Assembly (NCBI RefSeq): GCF_900156605.1
Contig: NZ_FTOA01000003.1
Span: 434,001-498,000 of the forward strand
Length of the DNA: 64,000 bases
Direction: 5' to 3'
Origin: Insolitispirillum peregrinum
GTDB lineage: Bacteria; Pseudomonadota; Alphaproteobacteria; Rhodospirillales; Rhodospirillaceae
In this document: positions 36,769-45,102 of the stretch, one piece after another
How positions within the stretch are numbered: the first letter of the stretch is position 1
How the letters are laid out: each line of letters starts with the position of its first letter
Translations under genes and position numbers: made by a program
The notes under the pieces: model-generated
Database searches by the model: none
Seen by the model: only the letters and a program-made list of their open reading frames with translations
Told to the model about the DNA's origin: nothing

Positions 36769-37662
36769 TTACGAACTGCAGGACGGCGGGTGCGTCCCCA
36801 GCACGTCGGCCAGACTGACGGTGGCGCTGCCCGGAGCCTTGGGCTGCGGCTGGCTGTCATGCGGTGCCCACCCGGCCAGCCAGACAATCTGGAAGGTGGC
36901 AGGCACCCGGCCTTCGTCGTCGGCGTGGGTGTCGAGGTAGTTTTCCACCGCGGTCAGCAGGGTTTCGCGCCGGCTGAGGCCCTTGCGCCGTTCATGTACG
37001 GCGTTGGATTCCCCCATGCCGCGCAGATCGTTCATCAGCTTTAAGGGATGTTCGTAGGTGACGGTGATGGTTTCGGTGTCAACCACCGGCATCGAGAACC
37101 CGGCGCGGGACAGCAGGGCTCCGGCATCGCGCACGTCAACGAACGGCGAGACGCGCGGGCTGAGGCCGCCTTCCAGCTCGATTTCAGCGGCGGCGAGGCT
37201 GTCGCGCAGTTCCTTCAGCGTCTCGCCTCCGAACAGGGCGGCGAGAAAGAAGCCATCGGGCTTCAGGGCAGCGCGGGCTTGCAGCAGGGCCCCGGGCAAA
37301 TCGTTGACCCAGTGCAGCGACAGGTTCGACACCACCAGATCGACGCTGTTCGGCGCAATCGGCAGGAACTCTTCGTCGCAGACCACCGCTGCGCCGGGGG
37401 CCTGCGCCACCATCGCTTCGGACAGGTCGCAGGAGATCACCGTGCTGATGCCCTTGCGACCGGGCAGCAGGCGGGCGAGGTCGCCGCCGTGGCTGCCGAG
37501 GTCAAGGACCAGCGGAAAATCGCGCAAAACATCATCCACCCGCTCTGCCAGTCGTTCGGCGACTTCGGCAAACAGGAACCCGTAGTGATCCAGGCCGGGT
37601 GCGGCGCGGTCACGGTGACGGCGCACGGTGGCGCGGTCGAAAATCTTCATTACGTCAGACAT
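36769..37662 (-). CDS. SAM-dependent methyltransferase, NDUFAF5/BioC-like
   Basis: 297 residues. Class I methyltransferase: LVLDLGSHGGDLARLL (SAM motif I, about 52), CDLSEAMVAQAPG, then VVSNLSLHWVNDLPGALLQAR. The later FGGETLKELRDSL, EGGLSPRVSPFVDVRDAGALL and PLKLMNDLRGMGESN segments resemble NDUFAF5, the mitochondrial complex I assembly hydroxylase; alphaproteobacterial homologues lie beside comF and grxC, as here. True function in bacteria is not proven. The region upstream overlaps the leader of the divergent comF gene. Confidence 0.85.
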   Translation of the reverse strand: MSDVMKIFDRATVRRHRDRAAPGLDHYGFLFAEVAERLAERVDDVLRDFPLVLDLGSHGGDLARLLPGRKGISTVISCDLSEAMVAQAPGAAVVCDEEFLPIAPNSVDLVVSNLSLHWVNDLPGALLQARAALKPDGFFLAALFGGETLKELRDSLAAAEIELEGGLSPRVSPFVDVRDAGALLSRAGFSMPVVDTETITVTYEHPLKLMNDLRGMGESNAVHERRKGLSRRETLLTAVENYLDTHADDEGRVPATFQIVWLAGWAPHDSQPQPKAPGSATVSLADVLGTHPPSCSS

Positions 37663-37799
37663 GGGCTGATATATGGCACCGCAGGGTCAGGTTGGAAAGC
37701 CCTGTTGCGCTCAACGGGGCTGGCTTGCAGACTATCTCAGCTTTGCCCCGGGAAAAACCATCCGTAAATCAGGGGGCGCTGGAAAAGGGGACGCGAACC

Positions 37800-38555
37800 G
37801 TGCTGCCTGCCGTTGCCCGGCTGCTGTGTGATCTGGTGCTGCCCCCCCGTTGCGCGATGTGTGGCGTCGAGGTGTCCGGCGATGGAGGTCTGTGCCCCGC
37901 TTGCTTTGCGGGGGTGCGCTTTCTGGTCGACGGGCTGTGTGACCGCTGTGGCACGCTGTTGCCGACCGGCCAGCGTGCGGGGTGCTGCCCGACCTGTCTG
38001 GACCATCCGCCGCTGTATCAGCGGGCGCGCAGCGTCTTTGTCTATGATCAGGACAGCCGCTCGCTGATCCTGCGCCTCAAGCATGGGGACCGCAGTGACC
38101 TGGCTCCCGTGCTGGCCCGCTGGCTGGCGCGCTGTGGGCGGGATTTGCTGGAAGACAGCGACCTGATTGTGCCTGTTCCACTGCATTGGCGGCGGCTGTT
38201 CCTGCGCCGCTATAATCAGGCCGCCCTGCTGGCCCGCCGGTTGGGGCCGGGGGTTTACCTGCCCGATCTGCTCTATCGCACCCGCTGGACTCGCAGTCAG
38301 GGCGAGTTTGACCACCATCAGGGAGCGCGAACCCAGCGCCTCGCCAACGTCAGGCAGGCCTTTGCGGTGCGGAAACCGCAAAGGCTGGCCGGGCGGCGGG
38401 TGCTGCTGGTCGATGACGTGTTGACCACCGGGGCAACCGTTGAGGAATGCACGCGCTGCCTGCTGGATGCCGGGGCGCAGGCGGTCAGCGTCCTGACGGT
38501 GGCGCGTGCGGTGTTGCACCATGACGAGAGCAGGCCCCGAGGCGAGGCCCCGTGA
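37800..38555 (+). CDS. ComF family phosphoribosyltransferase-like protein
   Basis: 251 residues from a GTG at 37800 (AAGGGG nine bases upstream). Two zinc-ribbon-like Cys pairs (PPRCAMCGVEV, GLCPACF, LCDRCG) precede a phosphoribosyltransferase domain with VPVPLHWRRLFLRRYNQAALLA and the PRPP loop VLLVDDVLTTGATVEEC (about 200-216). ComF proteins are needed for DNA uptake in competent bacteria, but most species keep them for an unknown role. Its stop abuts the convergent TetR stop with no spacer. Confidence 0.9.
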   Translation: MLPAVARLLCDLVLPPRCAMCGVEVSGDGGLCPACFAGVRFLVDGLCDRCGTLLPTGQRAGCCPTCLDHPPLYQRARSVFVYDQDSRSLILRLKHGDRSDLAPVLARWLARCGRDLLEDSDLIVPVPLHWRRLFLRRYNQAALLARRLGPGVYLPDLLYRTRWTRSQGEFDHHQGARTQRLANVRQAFAVRKPQRLAGRRVLLVDDVLTTGATVEECTRCLLDAGAQAVSVLTVARAVLHHDESRPRGEAP

Positions 38556-39161
38556 TCAACAGCCGGGAGCCCTGGCCGGTTGGACGGCGTTCAGGCGTTG
38601 AATGACAAAGGTCTGGACGCTTTTGGCAAAGGCTTCGTCCAGTGGGGCATTCCCCATGATCAGACGGAAAAAGATCGGGCTGTAAATTTGTTCCGCCACC
38701 GCATCCTGTTCGGCTTCGCAGGTGATGCCGCACTGGGCGAGCAGAGTGTGCAGCGTACAGCACCGCCGGGACAGGTAGGCCTCGGTGAACGACCTTGACA
38801 CCGCCGGGTCATACTGCGCTTCGGCCAGCAGTTGGGCAACCATCCGCCCGCTGGGGCCGCGATAGGCCTCGACGACGCGCTTGACTTGCTCGGCAATGAT
38901 GCAGGCCGGGCTACCGGTGGTGCCGTAATCCAGCCGGGGCTGCAAGTCCTCGAAGCAGGCATCAAGGACCAGTTCGTTCTTGGTTTTCCACCAACGGTAA
39001 ATGGTCGCCTTGCCGACGCCGGCCTCCCTGGCGATGGCCTCGATGGTCATGTCACGGAGATTTGAACGCTCAAACAGTTTACGAGTCGCCGCAAGAATGG
39101 CTTTAGTAGTCTCCTCGCAACGGGGGCGTCCCTGAGTGCGACAGGGGGTGTCGTGGATCAC
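38556..39161 (-). CDS. TetR/AcrR family transcriptional regulator
   Basis: 201 residues. The N-terminal helix-turn-helix (MTIEAIAREAGVGKATIYRWW, about 39-58) is a strong TetR match. The ligand domain contains SRRCCTLHTLLAQCGITCEAEQDA, unusually rich in cysteine. It is divergent from the three small secreted-protein genes, and an 18-bp palindrome lies between (39383-39400), so it probably represses them or itself. It sits inside an otherwise conserved comF-grxC neighbourhood. Confidence 0.9.
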   Translation of the reverse strand: MIHDTPCRTQGRPRCEETTKAILAATRKLFERSNLRDMTIEAIAREAGVGKATIYRWWKTKNELVLDACFEDLQPRLDYGTTGSPACIIAEQVKRVVEAYRGPSGRMVAQLLAEAQYDPAVSRSFTEAYLSRRCCTLHTLLAQCGITCEAEQDAVAEQIYSPIFFRLIMGNAPLDEAFAKSVQTFVIQRLNAVQPARAPGC

Positions 39162-39535
39162 GGTCTCCTCCTTTAGAGCATTGTGCCTGCGTGAGATCCA
39201 ACGAACACAGGTCTAATGCCTTGACGTGCTGCAGTGAGCGCAAAACCGGAAAACCTTGCGCTCACTGCTTCGAACTCTGCGATGTCAGCGTACCGCCTTT
39301 GGGGGCCGAACGCCATCGCAGCACATTACCGAAAACGGGCTGGATCAGAGTATGGCACAGATGGCTTAGAAAAAATATATTGAAACGGAACGTATCGTTT
39401 TGTAAGTTGGCTTCATCAGCCGCTGACGAGCCGACGCAACCAGCCAACAGCAAGCGCCCTCGTCGATCCGCGGCTCAACAAACTCCAGTGCTCTCGCTCT
39501 CTGATCTGCCGGAGCCTGATCAAGGATTTCAGGAT
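39162..39535. other. divergent regulatory region between TetR and secreted-protein genes
   Basis: About 370 bases. The first 100 hold a decayed R1 fragment (AGAGCATTGTGCCTGCG, 39175-39191) and a GTGAGCGCAAAACCGG hairpin remnant (39236-39276). An AT-rich stretch with the TetR-type palindrome (39383-39400) follows. The long open frame from 39191 into the first secreted-protein gene is not coding upstream of 39536. Confidence 0.6.
39383..39400. promoter_or_regulatory. candidate TetR operator
   Basis: AAACGGAACGTATCGTTT is an 18-bp palindrome with 14 matching positions. Size and symmetry suit TetR-family operators. It lies 136 bases upstream of the first secreted-protein gene and 220 bases upstream of the TetR gene, next to AT-rich DNA (AAAAAATATATTG) that could be a promoter. 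Confidence 0.6.
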
Positions 39536-39853
39536 ATGACCAAGTATAGCCGTCTTCTGTCCGCCGCCCTGCTGTCTGCCTCGCTGGCCGTTGTGGGTGC
39601 CTCTGCCGCTCAGGCCGCGAGCGCTGGTGATCATCAGCCCGATGACGGCCAGATGGGCTCGCCGCTGGTGGCGCACCGGGTGATCAGCACCACCAATATC
39701 GCCAACGGCGTTGCCGTTACCTACAGCAAGGAAACTCTGCCGGTGGCGGCCATCGGTCCGCGTGATGCGAACGAACAGGCTTTGAATGCTGCGGATTATG
39801 GCCTGAAGGCGACCCGGACTGTTGCACCGCAGTTGGCTGCAAACCCGAACTAA
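39536..39853 (+). CDS. small secreted protein of unknown function (tandem copy 1)
   Basis: 105 residues. A signal peptide ends at AQA (residue 27). The mature part begins ASAGDHQPDDGQMGSPLVA and contains RVISTTNIANGVAVTYSKE, LPVAAIGPRDANEQAL and DYGLKAT. No cysteine and no known domain; the start of the mature protein is acidic and probably disordered. Two further copies follow with gaps of 136 and 139 bases. AGGAT lies close to the ATG. A periplasmic or extracellular place is inferred from the signal peptide. Confidence 0.8.
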   Translation: MTKYSRLLSAALLSASLAVVGASAAQAASAGDHQPDDGQMGSPLVAHRVISTTNIANGVAVTYSKETLPVAAIGPRDANEQALNAADYGLKATRTVAPQLAANPN

Positions 39854-39989
39854 GCCTGACGCAGAGTACCTGTTACCGATGGTGGGCTTTGTAAAGCCAC
39901 CAACACCCCCCCCAAAAAAAATACCGGTTCATGGCCCTGTCCACTGCGGAGGGGTGATGCACCCTTCTGAGATGTAAGGACTTTCTATC

Positions 39990-40307
39990 ATGACCAACTA
40001 CAGCCGTTTCCTGTCCGCCGCCCTGTTGTCTGCCTCTCTGGCCGTTGCCGGTGCCTCTGCTGCTCAGGCCGGGAGCGCTGGTGATCACCAGCCCGATGAT
40101 GGTCAGATGGGCTCGCCGCTGGTGGCGCACCGGGTGATCAGTACCACCAATATCGCCAACGGGGTTGCAGTCACCTACAGCAAGGAAACTCTGCCGGTGG
40201 CGGCCATCGGCCCGCGTGATGCGAACGAACAGGCTCTGAATGCTGCCGATTATGGCCTGAAGGCTGCTCCGCATGTTTCGCAGCAGCTGGCCGCCAACCC
40301 GAACTAA
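39990..40307 (+). CDS. small secreted protein of unknown function (tandem copy 2)
   Basis: 105 residues, nearly identical to copy 1: differences lie at F in YSRFL, A in VAGASAA, G after the cleavage site, and the last fifteen residues (APHVSQQLAANPN against TRTVAPQLAANPN). The ATG follows TAAGGACTTTCTATC, a ribosome site shared with copy 3. The flanking spacer also resembles that of copy 3 (ATGGTGGGCTT, GTAAAGCCACC, GGTTCAT), showing that the duplicated unit includes the intergenic DNA. Confidence 0.8.
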   Translation: MTNYSRFLSAALLSASLAVAGASAAQAGSAGDHQPDDGQMGSPLVAHRVISTTNIANGVAVTYSKETLPVAAIGPRDANEQALNAADYGLKAAPHVSQQLAANPN

Positions 40308-40446
40308 ACTCTGGCGCTGAACTTCATCTGCCGATGGTGGGCTTCGTAAAGCCACCGCACTGCCCCCCAAGAAAGAAATATCGGTTCATTGCCCTGTCCA
40401 TTGCGGAGGGGGAATGCACCCTCATGAAATGCAAGGACTTTCTACC

Positions 40447-40764
40447 ATGACCAAGTACAGCCGTTTCCTGTCCGCTGCCCTGTTGTCTGCCTCTCTGGCC
40501 GTTGTCGGTATCTCTGCCGCTCAGGCCGAGAGCGCCGGTGATCACCAGCCCGATGATGGCAAGGCAGGTTCGCCGCTGGTCGCCTACCGCGTTATCAAAA
40601 CCGTCAATACGCCCAGCGGGATGGACATCATCTACAGCAACGAGGCTCTGCCGGTGACCGCCATTGGCCCGCGTGATGTGAGCGAGCAGGCGATGACTGC
40701 CGCCGCCTATGGCCTGAAGCCGGCGTTGCCCGCCGCGCAGCAGTTGGCTGAAACCCCGAAGTAA
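40447..40764 (+). CDS. small secreted protein of unknown function (tandem copy 3)
   Basis: 105 residues, the most diverged copy: the signal peptide and SAGDHQPDDG are kept, but the middle reads KAGSPLVAYRVIKTVNTPSG and MDIIYSNEALPVTAIGPRD. Substitutions leave the reading frame and length intact, which suggests selection on the protein. After its stop comes a perfect 21-bp inverted repeat (40798-40845). An upstream in-frame ATG at 40414 is not supported by the sister genes. Confidence 0.8.
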   Translation: MTKYSRFLSAALLSASLAVVGISAAQAESAGDHQPDDGKAGSPLVAYRVIKTVNTPSGMDIIYSNEALPVTAIGPRDVSEQAMTAAAYGLKPALPAAQQLAETPK

Positions 40765-40797
40765 GCAGTCTTGCCGGGTATCCCGGAGGGTGATTGT

Positions 40798-40845
40798 GAA
40801 ATGCAGTCAGGCAGCCATGCAACGATGGCTGCCTGACTGCATTTC
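40798..40845. repeat. perfect 21-bp inverted repeat after the tandem genes
   Basis: Left arm 40798-40818 (begins GAAATGCAGTC), right arm 40825-40845 (ends GACTGCATTTC), loop GCAACG. It may be the terminator of the tandem genes, but it lacks a T-run and its stem is much longer than the other terminators of this window. Confidence 0.75.
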
Positions 40846-40951
40846 AGGGTCATGTCTCTGACGCATGACACTTTAATTTCCCGATAGGGCTTCCTGATAA
40901 GAAGCGTTATAAAAAAAGATCGTTAGCAAAAACAAAACAGAGGATAGCGAT

Positions 40952-41206
40952 ATGGCTCATATCGAAATGTTCATGACCCCCACCTGCCCGTACTGCCAGC
41001 GGGCGCGCGCTTTGCTGGACCGCAAGGGCGTGACCTATGACATTATAAACGTTGCCGCCGAGCCGCAGTTGCGGGATGTGATGGAAAAGCGCGCCCGCCG
41101 TCATACCGTGCCGCAGATTTTCATCGATGACCGCCATATCGGTGGCTGTGATGACCTGTACGCCCTTGATGCCGCTGGCGGCCTGGACCCGTTGTTGCAG
41201 GGCTGA
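40952..41206 (+). CDS. grxC: glutaredoxin 3
   Basis: 84 residues. HIEMFMTPTCPYCQRARALLD places the redox motif CPYC near residues 11-14; the VPQIFIDDRHIGGCDDLYAL segment carries the cis-Pro and glutathione site. It reduces disulfides with glutathione in the cytoplasm. Five bases separate it from the nitrilase-family gene. In many alphaproteobacteria comF, grxC and the nitrilase-family gene are contiguous; here the TetR block lies between. Confidence 0.95.
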   Translation: MAHIEMFMTPTCPYCQRARALLDRKGVTYDIINVAAEPQLRDVMEKRARRHTVPQIFIDDRHIGGCDDLYALDAAGGLDPLLQG

Positions 41207-41211
41207 TCATC

Positions 41212-42048
41212 ATGACTGAACAGGCACGCGGCGGATTCCGCGCCGGAGTTCTGCAGGTCAACGCCCTGAATGACATGCAGGCCAATATTGATACCGCCCG
41301 TACGTTGGTCCGGCGTGCCTGTGATCAGGGCGCGCAGATGCTGTTCATGCCGGAAAACGTGGCGATGATGGAATGGGGACGGACCAACATCATCGCCAAG
41401 GCTGCCCCCGAAGCCGATCATCCGGCTTTGGCGGCGTTCCGGCAGATGGCGGAAGAGCTGTCGGTCTGGCTGCATTGTGGCACGCTGGCGGTGTTGTTGC
41501 CCAATGGCATGGTGGCCAACCGGACCTATGTGCTGGACAGTGACGGCGGGATTGCCGCCCGTTACGACAAGATCCACATGTTCGATGTCGATCTGGGCAA
41601 CGGTGAAAGCTATCGCGAATCAGCCACTTTTCAGCCGGGTGAACAGGCGGTAGTGGTTGATCTGCCGTGGTGCCGGATGGGGCTGGCGGTGTGCTATGAC
41701 ATCCGCTTTCCGCACCTGTTCCGCACTTTGGCTCAGGCGGGGGCGGATGTCCTGACCGCTCCGGCGGCCTTTACCCGCCAGACCGGCGCGGCCCATTGGC
41801 ATGTGCTGCAACGGGCGCGGGCGATCGAGACCGGTTGCTGGATGATTTCCTCGGCCCAGACCGGCACCCATCTCAACAACCGCGAGACCTATGGTCATGC
41901 GCTGGTCGTTGCCCCGTGGGGCGAAGTGATTGCCGATGCCGGAACCGAGGTTGGAGTGTCGGTGGTCGATATTGACCTGACTGCGGTTGATGTGGCGCGT
42001 GGCAAGGTGCCCAGCCTGCGCCATGACCGGGCTTTCGGACAGCCCTGA
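41212..42048 (+). CDS. carbon-nitrogen hydrolase (nitrilase superfamily, Nit1/omega-amidase-like)
   Basis: 278 residues. The Glu-Lys-Cys triad is visible: E in MLFMPENVAMMEWG, K in ARYDKIHMFDVDLG and C in GLAVCYDIRFP. The MFDVDLGNGESYRES segment and GHALVVAPWGEV suit the Nit1 group, which includes deaminated-glutathione amidase; this fits the glutaredoxin neighbour. Exact substrate not proven. A hairpin overlaps its stop codon. Confidence 0.92.
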   Translation: MTEQARGGFRAGVLQVNALNDMQANIDTARTLVRRACDQGAQMLFMPENVAMMEWGRTNIIAKAAPEADHPALAAFRQMAEELSVWLHCGTLAVLLPNGMVANRTYVLDSDGGIAARYDKIHMFDVDLGNGESYRESATFQPGEQAVVVDLPWCRMGLAVCYDIRFPHLFRTLAQAGADVLTAPAAFTRQTGAAHWHVLQRARAIETGCWMISSAQTGTHLNNRETYGHALVVAPWGEVIADAGTEVGVSVVDIDLTAVDVARGKVPSLRHDRAFGQP

Positions 42049-42060
42049 TTGGGGCTGTCC
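42037..42060. terminator. hairpin between convergent genes
   Basis: GGACAGCCC (42037-42045) and GGGCTGTCC (42052-42060) form a perfect 9-bp stem; the stop codon of the nitrilase-family gene lies in the loop. No long T-run follows on either side. Confidence 0.5.
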
Positions 42061-42072
42061 TGTTCCGGCCGG

Positions 42073-44097
42073 TCAGCGTGTCCGAACGCGGGCGATAAAA
42101 TGGCTGACTTCGCTGCGCAGGTGTTCGGCCTGCCGCGACAGTTCACGGGTGGCATCCAGCACCTGATGGGCGGCGTGGCCGGTTTCTCCGGCGGCGTCTT
42201 CTACGCCGTCGATGTTGCTGGAGACGGTTTGCGTCGCCTGTGACGCCTGTTCAACACTGCGGGCGATGTCGTGGGTGGCGTGGCTTTGCTCCTCGACCGT
42301 GTTGGCAATCGCCGCAGAAATGGCCGAGATGTGGCGGATGGTATCGACGATTCTTTCAATGGCATGCACGGCTTCACCCGTTGCGTCCTGCACGTCGTGG
42401 ATTTTCTGGCGAATTTCGTCGGTGGCGCGGGCGGTTTGTGTCGCAAGCTGTTGCACGGCACTGGCGACAACCGCAAAGCCCTTGCCGGCGTCACCTGCCC
42501 GGGCGGCTTCGATGGTGGCATTCAGGGCCAGCAGGTTGGTCTGATTGGCGATATCGGAAATCAGGTCGACCACCTCACCGATGCGCTGGGTATTGACGGC
42601 CAGACCCTTCATGATCGTATCGGTCTGCTGAGCCTGTCCGACCGCCTGACGGGTGACGGTCGAGGCTTCACCGGCCTGACGGGTGATTTCGCTGATCGAA
42701 GCCGTCAGTTCCTCGGTGGCCGAGGCCACGGTCTGGACGTTTTCCGAGGCATCGCCCGCCGCCGCGGCCACGGCGGTGGCCTGTCGGCTGGTCTGCTCGG
42801 CCACGGCAGACATCGCTTGCGCGGTTCCCTGCATTTCGGTCGAGGCCGCCGCCACCTGATTGACCACCCCTTGTACGCTGCTTTCAAATTCGTCGGCCAG
42901 TTGCATCATCGCCGCATGGCGTTGTTCTTCGGCCTGCCTTTTCAGCGCTTCCTGTTCGGCGGTCAGTCGTTCAACGGCTTGGGCATTGGTTTTGAACACC
43001 TGTACGGCCTGTGCCATTTCCCCCAGTTCATCGCGGCGATCCAGCGATGGCACGGTGATGTGGTGATTGCCATGGGCAAGGATTTCCATCGTGTTGGTCA
43101 TGGCAAGAATGGGGTTTGCAAGCGACCGGGCCAGCAAAAAGCCGATGAGGGCGGTGATGGCCGCTGCGGCCAGCGTTAACAACAGGGACAGGGTGCGCAG
43201 GGTGGTAATGGCACTGAAGGCTTCCTCGGTGTCGATTTCAGCGATCACCGCCCAGCGATGTCCCATGATGGAAACCGGGGCATAGGCCGAGAGGACTTCG
43301 TTGCCGGTGTAATCTTTCAGGGTGAAGGTTCCCTTGTTTCCCTGCAACGCCTGACGGCTGCTTTCGGTGTCGATGCTGCCAAGGGTGGGGTTGCGGAAGC
43401 TGGCCAGCACCGAGTGGTTTTTCGGATCGAGCAGGCTGTCCGACCGCATCAGTTTGTCCGGGCCGACCAGATAGGTTTCTCCGCTCTGTCCCATGCCGTC
43501 ACGCTGTTGCATCAGGGTATTGATGCTGTCGATGGACAGTTGCAGGCCGACGTACAGCTCGATTTGCCCGTTGTTCAGGATCGGGGCGGCGATAAAGGCC
43601 GCGGCATCGCCATTGGATGGCGCATAGGTGGCAAAGTCGCCCATGGCAACGGTCTTGCTGTCGCGGATCGAGCGAATGAGGGCGCCAAAATTGCTTTGGG
43701 CATAGGCCCCGGAAATGATGTTGCTGTTGAGGTCTTTTTCTTTGGCAACCGTATAGAAAATGGTTCCGTCCGGTTTGATCAGGAACAAATCATAATACTT
43801 CTTTGTTTTAACATAGTCTTTGAAGAATGCCTCATCATCCTGACTGATGGAGTCCGTGTCGTGGACATCCAGACGCTCTACCGCTTCGCTCAGGGTTACG
43901 ATGTCACCCTGACGTTCCTGAAAGAAGTGCTCAATCTGCTTTTCCTTGTTGGCCCGGACGGCAACCAGTTGCGCCAGAACTTGCGCTTCCATTTTGTTGC
44001 CAGATTCGCGGAGCATCAGGATCGATTGAATGGCCAGCGGGAGCAGGCTGACGAGCAGGAAGGCTGTGATCAGGCGGGGCTTCAGACGGAGGGTCAT
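42073..44097 (-). CDS. methyl-accepting chemotaxis protein
   Basis: 674 residues. A membrane helix at about 10-28, a periplasmic double-Cache-like ligand domain ([25 protein letters not shown]) to about 285, a second helix ([22 protein letters not shown]), a HAMP domain with [12 protein letters not shown], then a long coiled coil with the signalling tip [20 protein letters not shown] and [13 protein letters not shown]. It senses an unknown small ligand and works through CheA/CheW. It has no che genes beside it. Confidence 0.95.
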   Translation of the reverse strand: MTLRLKPRLITAFLLVSLLPLAIQSILMLRESGNKMEAQVLAQLVAVRANKEKQIEHFFQERQGDIVTLSEAVERLDVHDTDSISQDDEAFFKDYVKTKKYYDLFLIKPDGTIFYTVAKEKDLNSNIISGAYAQSNFGALIRSIRDSKTVAMGDFATYAPSNGDAAAFIAAPILNNGQIELYVGLQLSIDSINTLMQQRDGMGQSGETYLVGPDKLMRSDSLLDPKNHSVLASFRNPTLGSIDTESSRQALQGNKGTFTLKDYTGNEVLSAYAPVSIMGHRWAVIAEIDTEEAFSAITTLRTLSLLLTLAAAAITALIGFLLARSLANPILAMTNTMEILAHGNHHITVPSLDRRDELGEMAQAVQVFKTNAQAVERLTAEQEALKRQAEEQRHAAMMQLADEFESSVQGVVNQVAAASTEMQGTAQAMSAVAEQTSRQATAVAAAAGDASENVQTVASATEELTASISEITRQAGEASTVTRQAVGQAQQTDTIMKGLAVNTQRIGEVVDLISDIANQTNLLALNATIEAARAGDAGKGFAVVASAVQQLATQTARATDEIRQKIHDVQDATGEAVHAIERIVDTIRHISAISAAIANTVEEQSHATHDIARSVEQASQATQTVSSNIDGVEDAAGETGHAAHQVLDATRELSRQAEHLRSEVSHFIARVRTR

Positions 44098-44450
44098 CGG
44101 GGCCTCTTGTCAGTCAGAATGCTGGAGGATCATGCGAGGAGTGCGAGCCACGGGGAGATCGCACTCTGGATGTGTACGATCAGGGGGCGCTCTCCTTTGA
44201 TGGGGATTGCCACGGGGGGTTTTCAATGTCGGCAGGGAAAAAGGAGCCTGTTCCGGGAGGCAGCACGGGTGGTGCTTCAGGAGGAGGAGAGGGTGATATT
44301 TTTAGTACGAACGTCTGTTTATCATACTGGGAAGATGATGATGAATGGTTATAAAGTCTATTCCATCAACTGTTGATTGCTTGTGTCTGGAGGGAATGGC
44401 GTACGGCCATAGAGCCGTTCGGCGACAGGGGCCAGCGTTTCCCGGGATGT
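44098..44450. other. intergenic region upstream of the chemoreceptor
   Basis: About 350 bases with no convincing gene; a small plus-strand frame (44172-44354) lacks a ribosome site and family features. It should contain the receptor promoter, read to the left. AT-rich DNA at 44300-44380 is the likely place. Confidence 0.45.
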
Positions 44451-44494
44451 GAAAAAAACAAAGCCTGCCTGACCTTGAGGGGGTCGGGCAGGCT
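44451..44494 (-). terminator. terminator after gamma carbonic anhydrase
   Basis: AGCCTGCCTGACC (44462-44474) pairs with GGTCGGGCAGGCT (44482-44494) with one wobble; on the minus strand a run of seven or more T follows (44452-44459). Confidence 0.85.
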
Positions 44495-44531
44495 CTTTGA
44501 AATCTGTGAGAAGGAAAGGCCGGCAGAGCTA

Positions 44532-45074
44532 TTACCGCATGGTGCCGATGATCAGCTGTGTCTTGTATTCTTCGGCCAGCTCGGCATAGCCCGCGCACTG
44601 GCGGATGAAGCCGGCCATTTCGTCTTCGCTCAGGTCACGCAGCTTTTTGGCCGGGGCACCGGCCCACAGCTCGCCGCGCGGCAGGCGTTTGCCGGGGGTG
44701 AGGGTGGCGCCAGCGGCCAGCATGCCGCCGCTTTCGACCACCGCACCATCCAGAACGGTTGCCCCCATGCCGACAAACGAGCCGCTTTCCAGCGTGCAGG
44801 CGTGGATGACGCAGCCATGCCCGACCAGCACGTCGTCGCCGATGTAGGTGCCGAACTTGCCCTTGCTGACATGGATGACGGTGCCATCCTGAATGTTGCT
44901 GCGTTCGCCGATGCGGATTTCATGCACATCGCCGCGCACCACGCAGCCAAACCAGATGGAGGACCCTGCACCGATTTCGACGTCACCGATCACCGCAGCC
45001 CCGGGCGCGACAAAGGCGGTGTCTGCAATGGCTGGTTCAACACCGCGCCAGGGGAGAATGATCGGGTTCGGCAT
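44532..45074 (-). CDS. gamma carbonic anhydrase family protein
   Basis: 180 residues. A left-handed beta-helix of hexapeptide repeats, with GSSIWFGCVVRGDVHEIRIG, TVIHVSKGKFG and VGHGCVIHAC; these histidines are the metal-binding positions of gamma-class enzymes. The CamH-like group is not always active as a carbonic anhydrase. It follows argC by 28 bases in the same direction, with the cbbM gene further upstream, so a supply of CO2 to RuBisCO is a possible but untested link. Confidence 0.9.
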   Translation of the reverse strand: MPNPIILPWRGVEPAIADTAFVAPGAAVIGDVEIGAGSSIWFGCVVRGDVHEIRIGERSNIQDGTVIHVSKGKFGTYIGDDVLVGHGCVIHACTLESGSFVGMGATVLDGAVVESGGMLAAGATLTPGKRLPRGELWAGAPAKKLRDLSEDEMAGFIRQCAGYAELAEEYKTQLIIGTMR

Positions 45075-45102
45075 GGCAGGATCCTCCTGAAACCAAAAGA
45101 AC

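Noticed and set aside
39191-39535. N-terminal extension of the first secreted-protein frame
   Set aside because: The sister genes start at the equivalent of 39536, where the signal peptide begins; the upstream part covers the repeat fragment and the candidate operator.
39536-40764. Possible CRISPR or tandem-repeat array
   Set aside because: The repeating units are about 455 bases and are complete genes with signal peptides, not short direct repeats with unique spacers. No CRISPR array was seen in the window.
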